Of a stretch of 64,000 bases of DNA, positions 45,240-56,559 are shown in pieces. The DNA comes from Aquatica leii (taxonomy: Eukaryota > Arthropoda > Insecta > Coleoptera > Lampyridae). The translations under genes were made by a program, and so were the position numbers. Within the stretch, counting starts at the first letter, position 1. The number at the start of each line of letters is the position of its first letter. Where the stretch lies: contig CM069432.1 in assembly GCA_035610365.1 (NCBI GenBank), positions 171,924,035 to 171,988,034 on the forward strand, written 5' to 3'. Below the pieces are notes generated by a model that worked only from the letters and a program-made list of their open reading frames with translations, did no database searches and was not told the origin of the DNA.

Positions 45240-47822
45240 AATAACGTATTAGATAACCTATAAAAATGTTGTTTTGTCAGTTGGTAGGTATTTTAAAAAA
45301 AAATATTTCTTACCTTTGTATCAACGATATTAGATGGTCTTTCAAAAGATTATTATAAATTGTGTACACAAAAAAATACCGATAAAAGTTAACGAAACGC
45401 TGAAATACCAAGATTATTAGTACACAGTAATTTCGCGAAGTGAATTGTGCGTACTTTGAATTAACGAATTACAAAAACATTTTTGGAAGGATCTTATTTC
45501 CATCTGTTGAGCGTATTTAGTATACATAGTGACAGTTTTTTTCAAAATCACAAATGATGTAATATTTATGTTTGAGTATTTTTTACCGTAAATACTGATT
45601 TTATAAACAAAACGTTTCCTGCTTATATATAAAAAATACACCATGAACAAACCCTGTTTCTTTTAAATAATTGCTTTTGGAAAATGTTTATACATAACAT
45701 TATTCAAGAATGCAAAGCAGTTAGAAAACTATACTACTAATAGCTTTCGAATAAATTATAAAAAATGCAGCTGTGATTTTTTAGCATTTTAATTAATTGT
45801 TAGACGTATGGAAGCTTAACTATGAAACAAAGTTTTTTTTATATCTACGTTATATGTTTCTCATGCAGTGTTCAATATTAAAATGAAGTGTAACTTTGAA
45901 GAATAATAGTATGTATAGAATGTTGATATTTTATTTTATTTACCAAATATAACCAAATTATACAATCTGATTTAGTTCTAATGTAATTTTAAATCCCTTC
46001 TTTAAGAACATAGATAAATTCGTTATATATATATATATATATATACAGTTGCTTAGTATAATTTTTGGCAACTTAGCTATTTACTTAGAACTTAAAAAAA
46101 TTTAATGTCTTGAGTATTTTTATTGTTTGGCACTTTTGGTGTTTTATTCTTTTTGTTAATGGTATTGTTAATTGTCACTATAAATCACCCGATAAGCTTA
46201 AACTTAGAGTGAAATAAATTACTTTAAGCAATAATAGCTTGTATAAATTGTTCAGCTCTCGCCACAACGACGATAAAACTTGAATATTATTTTCTTTGTG
46301 TAAGCAGTCAAAATATTGGAAAAAACGTTGTACAGAAATATTTAAGTAGTATTTTATGAGCTGGCAACATACAGTTTTCGTTATTTTAAGTACATGTGGT
46401 TAAAAGTAAATTCAACACAGCGCAACAATATAAAAATACAGAACATTTCCATTAAATGGTTCGTTAATCGTTAAAGGTTAAAGCTTTTTACATTGATATT
46501 CCATCGTTGATAGATAAATACAACTTATACCGTCTGCATATTTCTTACCATTTATGGTGTAAAACGCACTTACTCTTTTTATCCAGCAACGTGTTTCGAA
46601 TTGTTTTATAAAAATATCCATATTTAAACGGACAATCAAGCTTAGTTAAATGAAATTGTTTAATTATTTATAAAATTATTGTTAGCAGTAGCTTTTCTTG
46701 CCGTATTTGTAGAGTTGCCAAATGAAGTGCGACTGGCATACCTAATGTTTTTGATTTATTCTTCGTCTAAATGCTCGTGCTCGGTGCACAGATGTTCTTT
46801 AGTTTTTTTCTTGTTATCGTATGGAAAACTCTTTCTAAATTTAGTTTCGTTCGATTATAATTATCGGATCGTGTTTATTATTTCGTGTCGTGTTCCATAA
46901 TAATCATTTAATTACTGCTCCAAGTTTATAAAGTTTAATTTGTTTATTTGGGAAACTGTACGCAAATAGAAGTCTATTATTGTGTATTTATGACCTTTTA
47001 ATAGTCTGTTGTTACATCCAGTTCTCAGATAATTGTTTAAATACCAAGATTACTTTTTAACACGTTTATGTGTTTTTGAAAATATTTCTCGCATGCTTCG
47101 AGATTTAGTTACATACATACCGCAATATTTTCTTAATGGATTGAGTATAAAGTTTACAAGGTTGTCTTCTTTATTTATGACTAAACTAAAATAATATTTA
47201 TTAGTTTAAATCAACAATTACAGCACTCAGTCATTACTTAGCTTAGACGCTTCCAATTCGTTATCTATATTTCAAATACCTACGACGCTTCAACCAAAAG
47301 AATTTAAATCAATTTTGTGTTAGAATTATTATCTCATTATTTGTTACGTGTTAATTGTTTCTCATGATTATACAAATAAAAATTATTATTTAAGAAAAGG
47401 GCTCTTAAAAACAACCTATAATTCAAGTACTAAATCTGGTCAACACAATTAACAATAAAAATAACATTAAATCGTTTATAATAAGGCCTAAACAAATAAA
47501 CAGTTTCAAACTTTTCCAACAATTGTTTTGCTAATTCATGTTTTTACTATCAATAAGAAAATTAAATGTATCAATAATAATAATGTAATACACAAGAAAA
47601 GATGTCAAAAAATAAAGTTTTTTAAAGTTTAAATAGAGAAATCGAATTGTTGCATAATACATACAGCATATGTTTTACTGTTTTAGTAAGTTTTACCTTC
47701 AACAACAAGATACTTTTTTTAATTGATAAATATTGTGCATTATACTTATTTACAAATTTCACTAATTTCTATCAAAAACCTTATGTATAAACAACGTTTT
47801 TTTTTAAATATTGAAATATGAT
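45240..47822. other. AT-rich non-coding stretch with a (TA) run
   Basis: Apart from the TA microsatellite at 46024-46045, nothing is recognised. Short frames such as 46679-46900 and 45417-45650 show no family pattern. Confidence 0.5.
46024..46045. repeat. (TA)11 microsatellite
   Basis: Uninterrupted TA run. Confidence 0.95.
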
Positions 47823-47825
47823 TAA

Positions 47826-48007
47826 GGGCCGGTTCTACAATAATGGTATAAACGTAAGTTTAATTATAGTACCTACTTACTTTAATTATGAAATACTGAC
47901 ATATTTAGTTGTTAGTTTTATTTATACTAACTAATAATGACAGCATTTTACAATCAAACTAAGTATAACTTAACTGACATTTATACCATTATATATAGAA
48001 CTAGCTG
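47826..48007. repeat. Small MITE, possibly PIF/Harbinger-derived
   Basis: GGGCCGGTTCTAcaataatggtataaacgtaagtt at the left is imperfectly mirrored by aactgacatttataccattat...TAGAACTAGCTG at the right, with TAA on both sides (47823-47825, 48008-48010). 182 bp, no ORF. A 3-bp TWA duplication is typical of PIF/Harbinger, hence the tentative class. Confidence 0.55.
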
Positions 48008-48010
48008 TAA

Positions 48011-49254
48011 AATGCTTACAGAAGATAGACAATACAATCTTTATGTACTCAAAATACTTCAATGTAGCTGCAACTACATTTGGTGCCTATAACAAAAAGT
48101 AACACATTAATATAAGCAAAACAAAAATTATGCATGTATACATCTTTGTGTAGAAACGCAAAAACCAGAACAACTAACAATCCAAGATTTTGAAATTTGG
48201 TGCTCACAAAAAATTACATACCAAGATTAATTGGTTATCGTAAACTTCAAAACTCATATTTGGCTAACCGTATTAATTTGTTAACCATAAAACATCACAA
48301 AGAATGGAAATCATGAAGTACACAAAATGAATGTTTTAGTGTACTACTGCTGTAACAAATAATATTACACTTCAGCAAAACTTTCTTGCAACCAAAAAAC
48401 TTACCATCATAATAAATGCTGACATATATAAGTATCTATTTGAGTTTCACTAGAACGCAAATTAGAAAACGATTAAACTGATACACTAACAATACGTTAC
48501 ACAGCATAGCGAGTAATACTATGGAAATTATTGATTTGTTGAAGCTAAAACATAATGCAACGTTAACACCAGTTAACACAATCGCCATGTTTTGGTACTT
48601 AATTTTAATTTAAATGTGTAAGAAAGCTTTTAGAAAAATGAAAAGGTTTAATATGTATTTACGTATTAATAATATATAACAAAATTTTATATTATTGTGT
48701 TTTTGATATATATATACGAAAGAAAAAAGTGTATAGGTAAAAGCAAGCAAAAGTATAATTTCTAATAAAGTAAAAACGTTGTTTATGTTACTAAAAATGT
48801 TTTAGAAAGGATTTTTTAAATACTTCAATATCAATGTTTAAATGAAATTTTGAAAATGTAGCAAAAACATTTGTTTGAAAAACATTTTGTATTTCGACTA
48901 TTTTAAAACGTTGTAACGTTTTTAAAACATGAAAAAAAACGTTTTTCTACCAGTCAATACGATACATTGTATGTTTAATTGCGATTAGACAACGTTGTGC
49001 ATTGTGATTGTCTAATTTCATTTCCGTACAGGTCAAAGTGATTTCCGTACAGGTCAAACCTAATAACGTACATGATAATGAATTATAAGAACATAATTTA
49101 GAAGACTTTTACAAATATTCCTTGCATCACAAATTATAAAATTTGAAAACTTAATCATTGAGGGCCATGTAAAAGGTATTGCATTAGTTTTATAGCGTAA
49201 AGTGTGGTTTATAAATTACATATTTTAGGATATATTCGTAAACGTTGACATTTA
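48011..49254. other. AT-rich non-coding stretch
   Basis: Nothing recognised. Confidence 0.5.
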
Positions 49255-49262
49255 GTGGTGAC

Positions 49263-50527
49263 CATAGAAAAAAAACCCTTTAGAAACGAAACTTGTATGA
49301 TCAATATTAAAAATTATTTAATAGTTTGTAGATCAGACACTTGGCGCTAGTGTTTTTAGTTCGATAGTTTCCGATATCATTCGAAATTTAGTCTTTTTGA
49401 AAAAACGCGGTAAACGTTTTAAACGTCACTCATAAACGTCATCATTGCCTAAATTTTATTAGTTTTGCGCGCTTTTGCTGTTTCTGTTATTTTGGTGTTT
49501 TACGACACCGAAGCTTGTTTTATTGTTAAGTATAGTGTATATAGTACCTATAGTGTATAGAACGACTGTATTACCTAGTGTTATTTGTATTGTTAGTGTA
49601 GTTTCATAAGTGTTATTTTAGGTTTATGTATAGAACTTTTGCGATTTTTACATATAAGTGACCTAATTTTTATGTTCAGGTTGAGCTTACAGAAGCTTGG
49701 TGAGTGTATAAGAAAAATATTAATTTGAAGTTTGAAATTTTGCTGCACATAATTGCTTTATACAATAGCCTTTTTCAAAGTATATGCCATAATTTGTTAC
49801 TGTTACTTTTACAAAAATTATATTAATTATTGCACATGTTAAACTAACAGTTATTGTTTTACTATTGTAGGATTGTACTATACGAGAACTTAAATCATTA
49901 CAGAAATGTAACAAATAGTAATTCGATGGCATTTGTGACACAATATATACTTTATAAATCTCAGAGAAGTTAAAAACTGGTAAAGCTAAGTACCGCATTT
50001 AATGAACTCGTGACTACTTGAGATTGCTATTTCTGTTACATAAAATGTATTAATCAGATTAGAAATTATGTGATGTGATTTATGTTTTTATATACAGATT
50101 CGTGTAGTTGGTACCTTCAAATTAGACTAAGTAAGTAATGTATGAAGATTCCTTAAACCTCAACATTGTAATATGTTATCATCAAAGAGAATATACCCTC
50201 TTTCGTATCACTACATTTGACTTATTTTTTATTTTTTTTAGTTAACTACAGCTATTTCAATGTATTGACATAATTATATCATTTTCAAAAACTATAAAAT
50301 TTATTTCTTTATAATTGTCAAATTTATGTTTACAAATTCTATAATTATGTCAATAAATGCAAATAATTGTAGTTAATAAATATACAAAACATTTAACATA
50401 TTGAATTTAAATTTACCGCTAAATTACAAATTAAAACACTAGCGCCAAGTGTCTGATCCACAAGCTATTAAATAATTTGTAACCTTGGTCATACGAGTTT
50501 CGTTTCTAAAGAGTTTTTTTTTCTATG
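49263..50527. mobile_element. 1.27-kb non-autonomous element with exact 8-bp duplication
   Basis: Terminal inverted repeats of about 100 bp start CATAGAAAAAAAA at the left and end ...TTTTTCTATG at the right, sharing ACGAAAC, AGACACTTGGCGCTAGTGTTTT and other blocks. Flanks are identical 8-bp repeats GTGGTGAC (49255-49262 and 50528-50535). An 8-bp duplication with CA...TG ends fits the P or hAT superfamilies. The interior has no recognisable transposase (the longest open frames lack any motif), so it is a deletion derivative or MITE. Confidence 0.85.
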
Positions 50528-50535
50528 GTGGTGAC

Positions 50536-51332
50536 TTTCTTTTAATGAAATGTAAATATATTTTAGAAGATCAAGGTAATTAGAATAAGTAAAAACTTCT
50601 AATTTGCAACCTTACTACTTGTTTTCTTGCAGAGTTTTCTTTTGATGGGAAGGAAATGTTAACAGTAATTTATTGGACTTTTGATTTTGCAGTGTTATAA
50701 ACAGATTAAGTAATCCAATCCTTGAAATCAAATTACTCATTTTATAATAACATGCTCAAATGAACTTAAAGAATTTAGTACTTATTAGAAGAACTATCAG
50801 TTTTTTGAACTGCATGACAATTCAGAAGTAACCAATCATTTTTTGGTTTTCATCGATAGTTGCAAGATACCAAAATGTTTCTCCGCTCATGCCTGATATC
50901 TATTTGATATTATTTATTCTTATATTAATGCAGTGTTTATAAGTTTTTATCTGTACTTTTACTACATATTGTATTATAATCTTATAAAAATAATCTATTC
51001 GTACATTGTCGCTACCTTGTTAAAAATTTAATCACAAACACTTTGGACGTTATAATAAATAACACAAGATAAACATAAATACAATCAATTGTTACAAGAT
51101 TAATGCAAACCAATGGTTTATACATTGGAAAAATTATATATTTAAATGTAATCATTAGCAAAAACACTGAATCACTTGTTTCCTTCTGCAATGTGTTTTG
51201 TTAACAATTAATTTATCATATTTAAACTGATTTTGCAATATAGATTAATGTAGCATTATTAGATCCATTAGGATAATTAACTATCTTGCATTTTCTCAAA
51301 AGAAATTTTTTCAATTTTTTAACTGCGATGTT
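50536..51332. other. AT-rich non-coding stretch
   Basis: Nothing recognised. Confidence 0.5.
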
Positions 51333-51340
51333 CTTATTAC

Positions 51341-53080
51341 CAGTGTTGTGCATGATCTAGATGAAATTATATAGATAATTCATCTAGATAATTTTTGATC
51401 ATTTTTTTCCTTATTAGATAAAAGTATTGAACATTTACTAGATGATTATCTTAGATGATCTTTCGGTTATCTATCATGAAATTATCTAGATGATTTTTTA
51501 AAAGTAATATACATTTTTTTGTTTAGATTTGTTGTTTTGTAATTTTTATATTTACAACCATAATATTGTTTGTAATGCCTGTGGTAATGTAATACGGTCC
51601 AGATCGCTAAAACCTGATAAATAATCGCCGTAGATGTTTCGCATTTTTGCAGCTCTTCTGCTGACAAAAACTAGACTCACATGACCTTAAGCGTAAATAC
51701 ATGCAATACGAAATATAAACAAAAACACAACTGAAATTACTTTTTGAAACTGAACCAATTGCTTGCGATAAGTATCTTATCGTCTTTAGAAACAATAATA
51801 AGCTTTTTGATAGACGTACATTTATTCAATACATTATCTTGCACGATTCAAACATTGAGATTAACAGCTACTAATTCTGTAGTTTTGAAAATTTAATTAG
51901 TTGAAGTGCCTACACAGCAAAAGTATGCCCAAATAAATAAATGCTTGATTGAAAAAGAGAAAATTCATTACTTTTTGAGCAGTTGAAAGTGACAAACCTC
52001 GATACACGTGATTTAGAGTTCTTTTAGAAGACTATTTAAGTCATGGAGCTTTTAGCTTACTCTTTAAATCAACTTTTTGAGTAAGTAATATTAACGTTAA
52101 ATTAAAGTTGCAATAAGATCCTAATGTAGACAGCGTAGAATAAAAACGCTCCTATATAGATCTATGATGTAAATTATCATATGAGTACAATTACTGACAA
52201 CCTGTCAAATATAATTAACAAAACTGCAAAGCAAAAATGCTTTTTTTACATTTGGATTTGTTGCACTTACAATTACAAAACGTACTGAGCAGAGCATAAA
52301 CTGTTTAAAATAACCCAATTTTTTTAGAAGAAACAAAACTGCTGCGTTATTTAAAAGACAATAAAGCTAATTCTTTCGCTGTTGTAAGCTGCAAAAAATT
52401 GAATTGGTTTTTTGTGAAAAATTTGCTTAAAATATCGAACTACAAATGATAAACTTAAAATTAAAAAGAAAAAGCAATAATTCAGGGAGTGTGATTAACG
52501 GCTATGAGCGATAGTTTTTTAATCTTTTAGGTTCAAACTGACGTTGATATCAAAGCCAGATTTTTCCTAACTGTTACAAAGGAAAACTAAACTAAAGTTT
52601 ACTAGACACTTCTCCATTTGTGAAAAAGTTATTGATTAAACATATCAATTTCGGCGCTAATTGAAAGACCTTATAGTCCTGATTCCTAATAGTGTAAGTT
52701 TTGCTTAGCAATAAAAATTTTGAAAGGACCATATTGTATTAAGAAATTTGTTTTATATTTTACAATGGTAGGTCATTAAATAAAATTTCGGTCATGTTTT
52801 TTTTTCGATAATTATTTTTTTTCAATTTGTCTTTCAGTTTTTTAATTAGTTAATTTAATAAACAATGGATTGGTATTGATGATGATAATTAAATGGTAAC
52901 AATTTATTATTACCTGTTTGTACTTATTTGAATCATCTATCGTATTATCTACATAAATTATAGATTATCTTATCTAGATAAATTCTTCAACTTTTATCTA
53001 AATCGTTATCTAGATAAAAAAATTCGAATTTATCTATTATCTCATCTAGATAAAAATTTAATTATCTATGCACAACACTG
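51341..53080 (+). mobile_element. Old hAT element with exact 8-bp duplication
   Basis: CAGTGTTGTGCAT at the left and ATGCACAACACTG at the right are perfect terminal inverted repeats, flanked by CTTATTAC on both sides (51333-51340, 53081-53088). The subterminal regions are filled with TATCTAGATAA-like motifs in both orientations. On the plus strand about 52600-52760 still resembles the C-terminal hAT dimerisation region (PFVKKLLIKHINFGAN, then LSNKNFE-like sequence), but frames are badly broken. The 1.74-kb length and decay point to an old, inactive copy. Confidence 0.85.
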
Positions 53081-53088
53081 CTTATTAC

Positions 53089-54857
53089 CTTCTTAGTTCG
53101 TAAAGCTTCATTCTTAAGAATAACACCTATTAATTACAAATTATCTTTAAACATTTACAAATTTACTTTACTTGCTTTGTAAGTCACATCCACATGTTAT
53201 TCGGTTGAAGCTTCTAGGAAAAACTATCACATATCGACATTTGTCAGAACTTGACAAAATTGTTAACGATTCAGGTTTCGCATGAATAGATTTCCTTTAT
53301 TTACTGGTTGCAAAAGCAAAATCTTGTAATTGAATCATTAGTACTTTTTAAAATAATTCAGCTCATTAATATTAGGTTATGCTTGAAATTAATGTATTAA
53401 AAAAAATTCAAATGCTAAATGATTTGAAGTTAACTAAAATTGCATGTATTTAAAGCAAGTAAATTATACTCACCATTTCTTTAACTAGAGATGAGTAAAA
53501 AAACAAGAATTAAACAATAGTAACAGATAACTAATAGTATAAACGCTATCAAGTTATAAAATAAATACAAGTTTTGACATAATTTTTTAATTGTCATTTT
53601 AGGTATTACCAATACAAATTTTTTGTTTGAATTTCTTTTTTTAATTATATTCATACTGTGTTGCGTATCTAACATTGTGATACTTTTCTTACCATTTACA
53701 TTTTTTATCACATGTTCGCCTATTGTGGTGTTACTATTCGTTGGGTTACAAGACGTTGGGTTTTTTTGCTGTTATGTATTGAGGTTTTGTGGAAATTATT
53801 TTTGGATTATTCTCGTGTATTGTATATTACATTTTGCTATTGTATATATGTAGTGTTTGTTTCCTTATCATTATTTTATGCAATTTAATATTATCTGCTT
53901 TAGTTATATATTACTTTTAAAATATTATGAATTTTGCAGAAATGTTTGTTTCTTATTATTATAGCTTTAAGATAAATGTCAGAAAGTACCACTTTATGAT
54001 TAAAACACGGATTAATAAAAATGGAACGTAAGAGTAAAGTAAATGTTGAGAGAACATTAGCTTGACATGTGTCTCAGACTTTAGAATTAACTTAAAACTT
54101 TGAGATTAAGAATCAATCTTTATATCGAAAGCAACAAGCTGATTAGCTACGACGTAACTTATTTCTTGTAACATTTTATTATTATTTTTTGGTTCATTGC
54201 AATTTTACATAAATAAGTTAGAAAAGCTAGAACATTAGGTTTAAAAAGTACATTAATGATTTATAAGTAATATGTTATTCCAAAAACACTAATATGGAAC
54301 ACTTGAGTGCATCCTTATAAAGTCTTACATCAAAAATGTAAAGTAGAATAACTCGATTAGGTAATGTTCAATTGAAACTAAGAATGAATGTCGTATGCAA
54401 CCTATGTACTTCAATATTAGCATGAAAATCGCATTAAATGAATTGAATTCTTAAAGATTTATTACTTGAAATGTAACCAGATAATGACTTTTATTGAATT
54501 ATTCTAGACTCTTAAATGCACTTCATTAAAACTCATTTTCTTAACTATGTAAATTTGATAATTAACTAAAAGAAATAACTTGTATTTTTATAATAATTTT
54601 TGATAATGTTTACTTTGCTACATTTTATAAAATTACTGATGTGTTTTGAATAATTAATTAATTTGTCATCTTTACTAAAAATTATTAACACTTCTACTGC
54701 TTTTTGTTTTGGTTATTCGTTATTTTATAAGAAGAGTTATTATTTGTATTAACGTCTTTTTTTATTGTTTTATATTTTCGTTGCTATTTGAAGTTTCTAT
54801 TCAACTAAGCTCTGAATGTACTCTTCTGTGACATTTAACGATTTTCATCTAACGTGG
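53089..54857. other. AT-rich non-coding stretch
   Basis: Nothing recognised. Short hydrophobic frames at 53481-53711 (-) and 53623-53853 (+) overlap each other and look like translated T/A-rich DNA. Confidence 0.5.
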
Positions 54858-54907
54858 CCTGAAGAATTATGATATTGCTCTTGCCTGTTGCAATATCGCG
54901 ACTGGTG
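54858..54907 (+). other. Penelope terminal sequence with hammerhead-like fold (copy 2)
   Basis: CCTGAAGAATTAT, then GATATTGC, an 11-base loop, GCAATATC, then GCGACTGG. It has the same layout as the copy at 42242-42282 (CTGANGA box, stem, GAAAC-like box) but is more diverged at the second box. Probably an old Penelope terminal remnant. Confidence 0.35.
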
Positions 54908-54932
54908 TCTTTCTCCAAAGCAATGTCCCGTA

Positions 54933-54966
54933 TAGTAGTAGTAGTAGTAGCAGTAGTAGTAGTAGT
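54933..54966. repeat. (TAG)n microsatellite
   Basis: About 11 TAG units with one CAG interruption. Confidence 0.95.
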
Positions 54967-55615
54967 GACATTGAAAAAAAAGTTAGTTTTTTTATCCGGC
55001 ATTCTCTACTAACACTAACAGTCAACAATACTTAAAATTTAAACAGGAATACTAGTACGTATTTGGATTAAGTACCTATGTTTTATGTTCTATTTTGTTA
55101 TAGAATTTTTTATTTTTAATTTTAAAAAAGCACTACACTTCTTATAATAATGTTTCACTGACTTTCATTTGCTAAAACCTATTAACTTATTTATGTCTAT
55201 ATTTTTTTTTACTGAGTAAATGCTGCATAGTTTAGAATTCTTGTAGTATATAATTATTAAAAATTTGTTTGACGGTGTTGGTATAACGGTATAACCAAAC
55301 AAAAAAACTCGATCTTTCGTCTCTCAAGAGCACTTCCTTGATTTCAGTTTGCCGCAATTATTAAAATAACGTTAATACTTATAAAAATGAAAATACAATT
55401 TTGTCTAAAATTCATTCACATTCCTAACAATCGTGATACGATAGTGTGAATACATTATTTTAAAATTTTGTGGAATACTTATTTCGTTTTAAAGATTTTG
55501 TCTAAAATTTTAATATTTTAATAAATATCTTACAAAATATTCAAATTAAACAATAAAATTAATTAAACATAACTATTTTAATGGTAAAGTATCTTATCCT
55601 ATCTACAATGATTGT
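54967..55615. other. AT-rich non-coding stretch
   Basis: Nothing recognised. Confidence 0.5.
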
Positions 55616-55619
55616 AACT

Positions 55620-55715
55620 GATGAATGTTTTTTTCTTCAAGAGGGGCAATATAAAAACCACTCTAATCTTTTTCATGGTTACGTTTCGTGCCTCAAGTGT
55701 GCACTTTATCAGGTC
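55620..55715. mobile_element. Penelope-like end fragment (copy 3 of the fold)
   Basis: 55620-55680 (gatgaatgtttttttcttca, gaggggcaatataaaaacca, ctaatctttttcatgg) recurs in inverse orientation at 63215-63285. Next to it, 55683-55715 on the minus strand reads CCTGATAAAGTGC, a short loop, GGCAC, then GAAACG, again the CTGA-stem-GAAAC layout of Penelope terminal ribozymes. Seen: the repeat and the motif order. Inferred: the element class. Confidence 0.45.
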
Positions 55716-55926
55716 ACTACAATTTATTAACAGCAAGCGAACAACATAACACACTTACATAACAACTAAAAATTAAAAAAAAAAAAATTTTAATAGTACA
55801 CTTATGAACAAAGAACTTACAAGAAAATATTAGTGGAACAGTCCACTGGTCTAACCAGCATACCGCTACTAATTACAACCAATTACAACGAAATTTTTCA
55901 TTACTAGTTAATAAAATTGAAATATA

Positions 55927-56271
55927 CAGTGCATTTTTTTTAAAGGTGTCGATAGGGATTTACATGCTAAATTTTGACCTTATGTTAACCTATGTATCTA
56001 TGTGTTTGATACAACTTTTTATTTAAAAAAATAAAATAGAATTTTTTCTACATAATGCACATTTTGTAAACACCACATCTGTTCTAATTTAATTTGTTGT
56101 AGCATTTAAAGTTCAAATAATTATGAGAAAAATGAGTGCGTGAGAATCAGTTTACCTTTGAAATTTACAAAACATTGTAAACGTAAGTCTTTAATGAAAT
56201 AGATGATAGATGTCAGTTTGATGAAATATTAGCATGTAAATCCTTATGGACACCTTTTAAAAAAAGCACTG
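55927..56271. repeat. TA-flanked MITE, 345 bp
   Basis: CAGTGCATTTTTTTTAAAGG...GGATTTACATGCTAA at the left mirrors TTAGCATGTAAATCC...CCTTTTAAAAAAAGCACTG at the right. TA on both sides (55925-55926, 56272-56273). Terminal repeat about 45 bp, no ORF. TA duplication and CAGT ends indicate a Tc1/mariner-type non-autonomous element. Confidence 0.85.
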
Positions 56272-56559
56272 TATACTCTCGTAATCACAAAAGAAGAGCT
56301 CTACGTCATAACAATCATGTGTATGGTTTAATATGAAAAACAATCAAATCAAGTGTTGGAATAATAACAATGAAATTCATATAGTGCAATAACATTATAA
56401 TGAACAGTCACAGTCTACCTATCAAACTACTTTTGGAGACGTGTAGTAATATTGAAACTTTGACCAACAAAATTTCGTTTTAATTTCAACAAAATTATTA
56501 TGGTTATGAGTAAAGGGCGGAATATATGCAACAAAGCATTACCAAAATATGCGCATATA

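Noticed and set aside
46679-46900. 73-codon frame
   Set aside because: No family pattern; start is not an ATG and no splice sites support it.
53623-53853. 76-codon hydrophobic frame
   Set aside because: Overlaps an antisense frame of the same length; T-rich DNA gives spurious Phe/Ile/Leu runs.
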